A stretch of 33,225 nucleotides of DNA from the NCBI GenBank assembly GCA_938015425.1, contig CALLPQ010000038.1, positions 1 through 33,225 of the forward strand. Direction: 5' to 3'. The notes below the pieces were generated by a model. It saw only the letters and a program-made list of their open reading frames with translations, made no database searches and was not told the origin of the DNA. The stretch comes from an uncultured Parvularculaceae bacterium. GTDB taxonomy: Bacteria > Pseudomonadota > Alphaproteobacteria > Caulobacterales > Parvularculaceae. A program made the position numbers and the translations under genes. The number at the start of each line of letters is the position of its first letter. Position 1 is the first letter of the stretch. Below, in pieces: positions 1 through 6,131 of the stretch.

Positions 1-279
1 AACAATGTGTGCTTGCGAAAAGCCACACAGGCTGCTTCCTCCTCCGATGATAGGCTTGTTGAGCGGGTGTTCTTGGGGCCCATTGGGGAATCCTCAACAC
101 TCTTGCGCCCACGCCACTTTCGAACTGTTCTTCAGACTGCGCTTGCTTTGCAAACGATTCCTCGAGCTTTGATTGATGCCATACTGCGCCGCTAACGCCC
201 AGATCGAAGCTTGCGATCACTGTATTGCTTTTCTGACGGCGTGCGTTGTCGTGGCGCACTCATGTAAAACTTGTCCCAT
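1..279 (-). pseudogene. IS481-type transposase, frameshifted N-terminal remnant
   Basis: Reading the minus strand from an ATG at 279 gives MGQVLHECATTTHAVRKAIQ, then a TGA stop and a continuation (SQASIWALAAQYGIN) that matches the start of the helix-turn-helix DNA-binding region of IS481-family transposases (family pattern MGQVLH.SATTTEAVRRAIQ.SQ.S...LA.RYGIN). Homology then resumes in another frame, TVRKWRGRKSVEDSPMGPKN followed by SSEEEAACVAFRKHTL, again matching the family in order. The copy therefore has at least one in-frame stop and one frameshift and cannot make a full transposase. A GGAGG ribosome-binding site survives 8 bases before the ATG. The DDE catalytic domain would lie beyond the left edge of the window. 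The transposon end is not certain; a TGTGGG motif reading leftward from 335 on the minus strand is a candidate terminus because this family often begins with TGT. Confidence 0.85.
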
Positions 280-381
280 AGGGCTTTCCTCCATACTGTG
301 TCCAACGGATTTTATTACGAAAAGAGATTCCCACAAAAAATAAGATCTGGGCTAATATTTAAACAAAACCAATAGGCTCAA

Positions 382-918
382 TTATGATACGACCTTTTCA
401 ACTTGATTATATTCAAGTTCAACAGGGGTTGATCGGCCAAAAATAGAAACGGCTACTTTCAATCGTGCTGCCTCTTCATCCACGCCTTCAACTATACCGG
501 CAAAAGACGCAAATGGACCATCAATCACATTGACACTCTCGCCAATTTCGAAAGAGATCGTTGGGCGAGGATTATCAACACCTTCTTGAATAACACCTAA
601 AATACGGTCAACTTCAGCTTGTTGCACTGGCATGGGACGGGTTTGATTACCCAAAAATCCGGTGACCTTGGGGATTTCCTTGATTAGGTGGAATGTCGTA
701 TCCGTCATAATCATCTGCACAAGGACATATCCGGGGAACAGTCTGTGCTCTACATTGATTTTACGCCCGCGGCGCACTTCAACGGTTTCTTCCGTCGGCA
801 CAAAAATTTCCTTGAAATGATCTTCAAGTCCTTTTTCTGCAGCCGCTTGTCTGATGGATTCAGCAACTTTTTTCTCGAAATTCGAGTAAGCGTGAACAAT
901 ATACCATTGATGAGACAT
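382..918 (-). CDS. nusG: Transcription termination/antitermination factor NusG
   Basis: NusG binds RNA polymerase, suppresses pausing, and links transcription to Rho or to ribosomal protein S10. The 178-residue length is standard. The NGN domain (about residues 4-110) begins with the typical WYIVHAYSNFEKKV and contains the FPGYVLVQM and VTGFLG segments. A KOW domain follows (about 125-176), with GESVNVIDGPFASFAGIVE. It lies 64 bases downstream of secE on the same strand, the usual secE-nusG arrangement. In most bacteria rplK comes next; here the next thing visible is a decayed transposase. No key residue appears missing. Confidence 0.98.
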   Translation of the reverse strand: MSHQWYIVHAYSNFEKKVAESIRQAAAEKGLEDHFKEIFVPTEETVEVRRGRKINVEHRLFPGYVLVQMIMTDTTFHLIKEIPKVTGFLGNQTRPMPVQQAEVDRILGVIQEGVDNPRPTISFEIGESVNVIDGPFASFAGIVEGVDEEAARLKVAVSIFGRSTPVELEYNQVEKVVS

Positions 919-982
919 TATTATTTTCCATTCGTAAACGATATTTTCGAAATATCATCTTTAATAATTCTTATGAAAACTC

Positions 983-1339
983 TTATAAGCCTGCGCAATT
1001 GCCCGGCAAAATACTACAAACACCAAACCGTAAAATCTGATCAACAATAAAGAAAAACAAGACCATAACACTCACCATTATCAAAACCATGATGGTTGAA
1101 ATCATTGTTTCGTTACGGGAGGTCCATGTTACCTTGGAGCCTTCACTTCTGACTTGCTGGATAAACTCGAAGGGAGATGTCTTCTTGGCTTTTACCGCAT
1201 GTGCGCCCGTCTCTTGGGCATTCCCCTCAATCACGGGAGCATCAGCACCGCTCGCCGTAGTATGGGCGGTATTAGGCTTTGCACCGGCTTTCGCTTTTCC
1301 AGCGCGGCCTTTACGGGGTCTTGATTTATTTCTTGCCAT
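983..1339 (-). CDS. secE: Preprotein translocase subunit SecE
   Basis: SecE clamps SecY in the Sec translocon of the inner membrane. The protein has 118 residues, longer than minimal one-helix SecE proteins (about 60-65) because of a basic, Ala/Lys-rich N-terminal segment (residues 1-52) that is likely disordered. The conserved amphipathic helix and hinge are clear: FEFIQQVRSEGSKVTWTSRNET (split here as FEFIQQVRSEG and KVTWTSRNET, residues 57-78), matching the family KVTWPSRKE. A single membrane helix follows at about 80-103. A short tail with two cysteines (FGVCSILPGNCAGL) ends the protein. ATG at 1339 is preceded by a weak GAGAG-like site. It is the first gene of the secE-nusG pair; no tuf or tRNA-Trp is seen upstream. 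Confidence 0.96.
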   Translation of the reverse strand: MARNKSRPRKGRAGKAKAGAKPNTAHTTASGADAPVIEGNAQETGAHAVKAKKTSPFEFIQQVRSEGSKVTWTSRNETMISTIMVLIMVSVMVLFFFIVDQILRFGVCSILPGNCAGL

Positions 1340-1632
1340 AATGCTTTGCTCTCGTAATGGTTTGCTCTCGCATCAAAATAATCTTCTATTGCGGGCTTAT
1401 ACCCAGTCTTTTTAATCGCTACAATCAAATCATGCCCGTAAACACAGTTTCCAGAGCACCCCTAGGGGCGTTGCCAAGTCTTCTGAAATTTACGGAAGAT
1501 ATAATCATTTAAGTAATGGTTTTACAGCTTTCGTCAAGGGTAAACGGGTGGGAAAGCACCCAGATTGGTAAAACCCTGCCCTCTAAAAGAAGGAATCCAG
1601 GCTATTTAATGCCTATGGGCTCAATATCCCCC
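1340..1632 (-). promoter_or_regulatory. secE leader region with nested inverted repeats
   Basis: This gap between the sirtuin stop and the secE start holds the secE-nusG promoter and leader. An 8-base perfect inverted repeat, GGTTTTAC at 1518-1525 and GTAAAACC at 1568-1575, encloses a second one, GGGTG at 1546-1550 and CACCC at 1557-1561. A possible -35 box (TTGACG on the minus strand, 1532-1537) lies inside the outer arms; no convincing -10 at ideal spacing was seen. A further 10-base palindrome CCCCTAGGGG is at 1459-1468. The structure could be a sirtuin terminator, a leader fold or an operator; the lack of a T-run after either stem argues against a simple terminator. A possible 65-codon frame overlapping secE is not convincing. 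Confidence 0.4.
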
Positions 1633-2394
1633 TCAATAATTATCCTCGAAAACGCTCTCGACCCATTCGGGAACAATCACCGTCGCCGGCCCATAGACCC
1701 CGTGGGTAAAAAGGGCCGCATTTTCTGAAGCGACTAAATTAAGCTCAAGTGAAGGGATATTCATCTGACGCACTGCCCCCACAAGGCCAGCAGCAGGATA
1801 AACACTACCCGAAGTGCCAATTGAGACAAACAGATCAGCGTCACTCAGCGCCTCGTCAATATCATCCAGATAATGGGGGATCTCGCCAAACCAGACTATA
1901 TGAGGGCGTATTCCCCCCACCTCAAAACATTCAGGGCAACTATCATTTAAAGAAACATCGTTGCACGTTTCAAAGATATGCTCGCAGCGAACGCATTTTA
2001 CCTTGTTGAGTTGCCCATGCATTTGCAAAACATTAATCGATCCCGCCCGGGCATGTAGGTCATCCACATTTTGCGTCACCAATGTAAAACCAGCCCCTTG
2101 GTCAAGTAGGCGCTTTTCCAGATCGGCCAAGGCAATATGGGCAGCGTTGGGTGCAACTTCCAAAAGCATGGCACGTCTTTTATTGTAAAATTCGTGTACT
2201 AATGCCGGATTGGCCAAAAACCCTTCTGGTGTGGCCACTTCGCGGTAATCATATTCCGCCCAGATCCCCCCAATTTTACCCACTTCAGTTTTACCCACTT
2301 CAATCTTGCCTGTTTCATCACGGAATGTAGACAGGCCAGACTCAGCCGAAATGCCTGCCCCTGTGAGAACAACAATGTTTTTGACCAATGACAC
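1633..2394 (-). CDS. cobB: NAD-dependent protein deacylase, Sir2/CobB family
   Basis: Sirtuins remove acyl groups from lysines using NAD and release nicotinamide. Visible motifs: GAGIS at 12-16, TFRD at 23-26, QNVD at 108-111, catalytic His126 in LQMHG, and a zinc site with Cys134/Cys137 and Cys153/Cys156. Tyr70 and Arg73 in EFYNKRR correspond to the Tyr/Arg pair that marks class III (SIRT5/CobB-like) enzymes, which accept succinyl or malonyl groups. The start is GTG at 2394, directly after an in-frame TAG; a TTG two codons later is an alternative. The linker between TFRD and the GGIW segment is about 14 residues longer than usual and contains KIEVGKTEVGK, from a 15-base tandem duplication (see repeat entry). 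It is divergent from the patatin gene. The fold and chemistry are confident; in vivo substrates are not known. Confidence 0.93.
   Translation of the reverse strand: MSLVKNIVVLTGAGISAESGLSTFRDETGKIEVGKTEVGKIGGIWAEYDYREVATPEGFLANPALVHEFYNKRRAMLLEVAPNAAHIALADLEKRLLDQGAGFTLVTQNVDDLHARAGSINVLQMHGQLNKVKCVRCEHIFETCNDVSLNDSCPECFEVGGIRPHIVWFGEIPHYLDDIDEALSDADLFVSIGTSGSVYPAAGLVGAVRQMNIPSLELNLVASENAALFTHGVYGPATVIVPEWVESVFEDNY
2274..2303. repeat. 15-bp in-frame tandem duplication inside sirtuin gene
   Basis: TTTTACCCACTTCAG at 2274-2288 is followed immediately by TTTTACCCACTTCAA at 2289-2303, identical in 14 of 15 positions. On the coding strand this gives the repeated peptide (I/T)EVGK just after the NAD-site TFRD motif. 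It keeps the reading frame. Slipped-strand duplication is the likely origin (inference). Confidence 0.9.
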
Positions 2395-2589
2395 CTAATA
2401 AACACTTTCTGTAATCAGAAAACTCATTCTATAGTCCATCTCTTTGCGAACGATATGACATAAAACAGCCAACAGCCGATACCCTAATTTATCACCAATA
2501 TTTTTCTTTACCAATGGCAATTGCCCGCTTTACCATAAAACACATAAGATCGGCGATGCCATAAGTTCAGATTTAACAGAGATGATAAA

Positions 2590-3672
2590 ATGCAAACACG
2601 CTATGTGCTTTCAATTGATGGTGGCGGAGTTCGCGGGATTGTTGCCGCGGTTTTGCTGGATGTGCTTGAGGGGGAAATGCGCAATGCAGGTTATGAAGGG
2701 TCTATCGGTAATTGTTTTGATGTGATCGCTGGCACTTCAACCGGCTCTATCATCGCGGCGGCCCTTGCGGCCCCCGGTAAAGATGCCAACACCACCACCA
2801 GCAAAGACCATCAGGGCCCCTTGCGCAATCCCAGCCAAATACGGGATATTTTTCGTCAACAGGCAAAAACCATATTCCCGCCGCGCCCCATGATTGCACT
2901 TCCTATAGTGCGTAATATTCGCCAACTTTTTGGCCCCCTCTATTCGCCGCGTCCCCTCCAAAACATTCTCGATGATATTTTTGCGAATTTAAACTTCATC
3001 AATCCGCGGCGCAATTTGTTGATAACCGGATATTCTATCGACCCCCGCGAAGCTGTTTTTTATCGGGGTGGCCCCATGACCCCTCCGGGGGATTTATTAT
3101 GTTCCGGCTCTATTACGCTTAAAGATGCAATTTTAGGGTCAACCGCAGCCCCCACCTTTCTTCCCCCTCACGAGGTGGTTAATCCCCGATCGGGAAAAAG
3201 CCAAACCATTATTGATGGCGGCGTGTTTATTAATAACCCAAGTCTTGCAGGTTTTGCCGAGGCTCTTCGTATCTATCCTGATGATGATATTAAAGTCATC
3301 TCCATCGGCACGGGCCGCCTCATCCAACCTTTCCCCTTCAGGAAAGCAAAAAACTGGGGCTTTTTAAGTTGGGTCAATCCGGGGGGCGAGTTTCGCACAC
3401 CGCTTCTTTCCTCGATTGCTGACGGACAGGCCCGCGCCGTTGAATTACATATGAATAATTTATTGGGGGAGCGGTTTAAACGTTTCGATTATGACTTATC
3501 CAAGGGCTATGGCAATCCTAGCCTTGACGATAGCTCAGCCAGCAATATGAATGCTTTAGAACGCGGTGCCTTGAAACAAGCTGAGAAAATGCGCCCAGCC
3601 TTAAAAGATATTGCCCGCGAATTGGTACGAAACCGCCAACAACGCGATGCCCTGAATGCAGCAACCGGCTAG
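2590..3672 (+). CDS. Patatin-like phospholipase
   Basis: Patatin-family acyl hydrolases cleave membrane lipids with a Ser-Asp dyad. The 360-residue protein has the oxyanion motif GGGVRG at 11-16, the nucleophile elbow GTSTG at 48-52 (Ser50), and the DGG box with Asp209 followed by INNP. Order and spacing match an intact, active-looking patatin domain (about 5-225); the C-terminal 135 residues include a conserved ISIGTG segment and a charged helical tail. There is no signal peptide, so it is likely cytoplasmic. The sequence style (YVLSIDGGGVRG, FDVIAGTSTG) resembles the broad bacterial group that includes CapV, the CBASS effector, but no CD-NTase, Cap2 or Cap3 gene is next to it. It is divergent from the sirtuin (195-base gap) and convergent with the ClpP-fold gene (28-base gap). 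A role in lipid turnover is the default view. Confidence 0.92.
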   Translation: MQTRYVLSIDGGGVRGIVAAVLLDVLEGEMRNAGYEGSIGNCFDVIAGTSTGSIIAAALAAPGKDANTTTSKDHQGPLRNPSQIRDIFRQQAKTIFPPRPMIALPIVRNIRQLFGPLYSPRPLQNILDDIFANLNFINPRRNLLITGYSIDPREAVFYRGGPMTPPGDLLCSGSITLKDAILGSTAAPTFLPPHEVVNPRSGKSQTIIDGGVFINNPSLAGFAEALRIYPDDDIKVISIGTGRLIQPFPFRKAKNWGFLSWVNPGGEFRTPLLSSIADGQARAVELHMNNLLGERFKRFDYDLSKGYGNPSLDDSSASNMNALERGALKQAEKMRPALKDIARELVRNRQQRDALNAATG

Positions 3673-3700
3673 CTGGTGTCACTTTTTCATAAATGATTTT

Positions 3701-4348
3701 CTAAATCGTTTCTTGAATAATATTGGCTTGTTGGTCAATAAGTTGCGCGCCCGTAAACCAGACATCCTTACCCGTCCACTCTTCACGCAATTTCTCACGC
3801 CACTTTTCATCCATCGGGGAATTGACAAAATACCGGTTAAAAAATTTATAACTACTACGCTTTTGATCAAAGGAATTTTGTTCCTCTATTTCATCCGTAA
3901 ACACATTGATTAATTTCGGCTCATGAAACATCCATCTTGACGAAACAGATCCCAGCCGTCTTTGCCCTTGTAAATAGATCGGTACACACATGGATAAACA
4001 ATATCTATTGGCCTTGACCTGGGTTTCCACTGTATGGGAGCGCTTCATGGCATTGATTACATCAATCACCTTTTGCCCTTCAATCAAGCTGCCGCCGGGA
4101 GAGTCAAGATCGATAATAATCGTATCTGTTTTATCGGCCCATTGCGCAAATGCCTCTTCAAACCTTAAAGACATCGGCGCAGAAATATCATCATACCATG
4201 AAAAAACCACGGTCCGGTAACGATTGGGATGTTCACTCACATAAACATCCCCTTTACCGATAAGGGCATTTTTTTCGGTCTTCAAGGAGACAAAAACCAA
4301 TACCCCCAACAACACGAACGTCAATAAATATTTCGGATTTAAACGCAT
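3701..4348 (-). CDS. Membrane-anchored ClpP/crotonase-fold serine protease-like protein
   Basis: 215 residues. An N-terminal hydrophobic helix (about 7-22) after a short basic start suggests a membrane anchor or uncleaved signal, with the rest in the periplasm. The core shows the ClpP/SppA fold: IIIDLDSPGGSLIEG (about 77-91) supplies the oxyanion loop, Ser119 in YCLSMC is placed like the nucleophile in the C-x-S-x-C motif of this group (COG3904-type predicted periplasmic proteins), and His142 in FHEP is the likely general base. The C-terminal WFTGAQLIDQQANI corresponds to the usual end of the domain. ATG at 4348 has a GAGGG site upstream. Protease activity is inferred from the fold and residues; the substrate is unknown. 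It lies convergent to the patatin gene. Confidence 0.75.
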   Translation of the reverse strand: MRLNPKYLLTFVLLGVLVFVSLKTEKNALIGKGDVYVSEHPNRYRTVVFSWYDDISAPMSLRFEEAFAQWADKTDTIIIDLDSPGGSLIEGQKVIDVINAMKRSHTVETQVKANRYCLSMCVPIYLQGQRRLGSVSSRWMFHEPKLINVFTDEIEEQNSFDQKRSSYKFFNRYFVNSPMDEKWREKLREEWTGKDVWFTGAQLIDQQANIIQETI

Positions 4349-4425
4349 AGCACCCTCACTCTAACCACGAGAATATAGCAAAAGGGTGATTACGAATAAG
4401 TTAAAGCCTTCGCCAGACCTGACCA

Positions 4426-5931
4426 TTAATCCATAGTTGGAATAACAAATTCAGATCCCTGAACATCTTCTGGCCATTTCTGGGTAATGGTTTTTACCTT
4501 TGTCCAGAATTTCACACCTTCAGGCCCATGCTGGTTTGTATCACCAAAACCTGAACGCTTCCATCCTCCAAACGTGTGATAGGCAACAGGCACAGGAATG
4601 GGTACATTCACGCCAACCATACCCACATTCACCCGCTGGGCAAATTCGCGCGCCGCAGAACCATTGCGGGTAAAAATAGCGACACCATTTCCATACTGAT
4701 GATCAGAAGGTAGTGCCACCGCCTCATCAAAATTAGCGGCCCGAACAATTTGCAAGACGGGGCCAAAGATTTCTTCATCATAGGATTTATGGCCCGGCTT
4801 GGCCTTATCCAACAAGGTGCCCCCCATAAAGAAACCGTTTTCATAGCCTTGCATTTTAAAATCACGACCATCGACAATCAACTCTTGCCCTTCATCAACC
4901 GCCATCTGGATATAATCAGCAACACGGTCACGATGGGGACCACTCACCAAGGGGCCAAGGTCTGATTCTTCAGACATAGAAGGGCCAATAGATAGGCTTT
5001 CAACCCGGGGTCTCATCATTTCAATTAAGCGTTCAGCTGTATCATCACCAACGGGTACGGCCACAGGGGTTGCCATGCAACGCTCGCCGGCGGACCCATA
5101 AGCTGAACCAACCAGTTGGTTCACCACATTATCCATATCTGCATCAGGCAAGATAACCATATGGTTTTTCGCCCCGCCAAACGCTTGCACCCGCTTACCG
5201 TGGGCCGCGCCATTGGCATATATATAATTGGCAATATCCGACGAGCCAACAAATGATAATGCTTTTACGCGGGGATCTTCAATCAAAGTGTCTACAGCTT
5301 CTTTATCGCCATTGACCACATTCAAAACACCTTCCGGCGCACCCGCTTCCATCATCAATTCAGCCAATCGCATCGGTACAGAGGGGTCTTTTTCCGATGG
5401 CTTGTTAATGAATGTATTGCCGCAGGCTATCGCCACACCAAACATCCACATAGGAATCATTGCCGGAAAATTAAACGGTGTAATTCCCGCCACAACGCCC
5501 AAAGGTTGACGCATTGAATAGACATCAATGCCCGGGCCCGCGGCTTCGGTATATTCCCCTTTTTGCAAATGCGGAATGCCGCAAGCAAATTCAACCACTT
5601 CCAGACCGCGTTGCACATCACCGCGCGCATCAGGCAAAATCTTACCATGTTCCGCCGAGAGCATTTTCGCCAGATTGTCCATATCTTTTTCCACAAGCTC
5701 TTTGAACTTGAACATCACCCGTGCGCGGCGTTGTGGGTTCACCCTTGACCAAGCGGGAAAAGCTTTTTGCGCAGACGTAATGGCACGTTCAACTTCGGTT
5801 TTTGCGGCCAGTGCCACCTGCCCCTGCACAGCGCCCGTGGTCGGATTATAAATGTCATGAAGTCGTCCTGAAGTTCCTTCAACAGATCGACCATCAACAA
5901 AGTGACCGTGCAGATAGGGTGCATTGCTCAT
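4426..5931 (-). CDS. mmsA: Methylmalonate-semialdehyde dehydrogenase (CoA-acylating)
   Basis: MmsA converts methylmalonate semialdehyde, or malonate semialdehyde, to propionyl- or acetyl-CoA with NAD, CoA and loss of CO2; it serves valine, inositol and beta-alanine breakdown. The 501-residue length fits. The aldehyde dehydrogenase fold is complete: ITPFNFPAMIPMWM (150-163), FVGSSDIANYIY cofactor loop (227-238), catalytic Cys285 in AGERCMA, EIFGPVLQ and the HTFGGWKRSGFGD end motif. The segment FGGAKNHMV (251-259) replaces the usual general-base Glu, a feature of the CoA-dependent MMSDH branch rather than ordinary ALDHs, so the assignment is firm. AAGGA precedes the ATG. It is divergent from putA with a 200-base shared promoter region; joint use in amino-acid catabolism is likely (inference). 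Confidence 0.96.
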   Translation of the reverse strand: MSNAPYLHGHFVDGRSVEGTSGRLHDIYNPTTGAVQGQVALAAKTEVERAITSAQKAFPAWSRVNPQRRARVMFKFKELVEKDMDNLAKMLSAEHGKILPDARGDVQRGLEVVEFACGIPHLQKGEYTEAAGPGIDVYSMRQPLGVVAGITPFNFPAMIPMWMFGVAIACGNTFINKPSEKDPSVPMRLAELMMEAGAPEGVLNVVNGDKEAVDTLIEDPRVKALSFVGSSDIANYIYANGAAHGKRVQAFGGAKNHMVILPDADMDNVVNQLVGSAYGSAGERCMATPVAVPVGDDTAERLIEMMRPRVESLSIGPSMSEESDLGPLVSGPHRDRVADYIQMAVDEGQELIVDGRDFKMQGYENGFFMGGTLLDKAKPGHKSYDEEIFGPVLQIVRAANFDEAVALPSDHQYGNGVAIFTRNGSAAREFAQRVNVGMVGVNVPIPVPVAYHTFGGWKRSGFGDTNQHGPEGVKFWTKVKTITQKWPEDVQGSEFVIPTMD

Positions 5932-6131
5932 CTGAAATTTCCTTATTATCGTGTAATTGATTATTGCCTGTCTTATACACCGATTTGTGTGGGGGCAATG
6001 TTAAATGCCGATATCCATTTTCAAAAATATCAATTATAAACAATCACAAGAGCACCGATTCCAAGACCCAAACAAATTTCCGCTATGAACGAAAAGAGTG
6101 CTGGTTGATAACACTCTTTGGCTTCTCAATC
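5932..6131. promoter_or_regulatory. Divergent mmsA/putA promoter region with hairpin before putA
   Basis: This 200-base gap must carry both promoters. AAAGAGTG at 6093-6100 and CACTCTTT at 6112-6119 form an 8-base perfect inverted repeat with an 11-base loop, ending 12 bases before the preferred putA start at 6132. The hairpin would cover the place where a ribosome-binding site should lie, and no good Shine-Dalgarno sequence is visible there. A seven-codon open frame (MNEKSAG, 6084-6107) ends inside the loop. In other alphaproteobacteria putA is often controlled by an Lrp-family activator (PutR), but no such gene is in this window. Function of the repeat is not known. Confidence 0.45.

Noticed and set aside
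1231-1428. 65-codon frame upstream of and overlapping secE
   Set aside because: It overlaps secE in another frame, has no ribosome-binding site and no family resemblance; secE is certain.
1340-1632. tRNA-Trp upstream of secE
   Set aside because: No cloverleaf, TTCGA arm or CCA anticodon context on either strand.
1633-2394. Sirtuin as a defence Sir2 (ThsA- or DSR-type)
   Set aside because: Length, zinc cysteines and the Tyr/Arg pair are those of a stand-alone protein deacylase.
2590-3672. Patatin as a CBASS CapV effector
   Set aside because: No CD-NTase, Cap2/Cap3 or other CBASS gene in reach; the motif similarity is shared by all bacterial patatins.
5964-6131. N-terminal extension of putA in an open frame
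   Set aside because: The 56 extra residues do not resemble PutA, include Cys/Trp-rich unstructured sequence and overlap the promoter region needed for both mmsA and putA.
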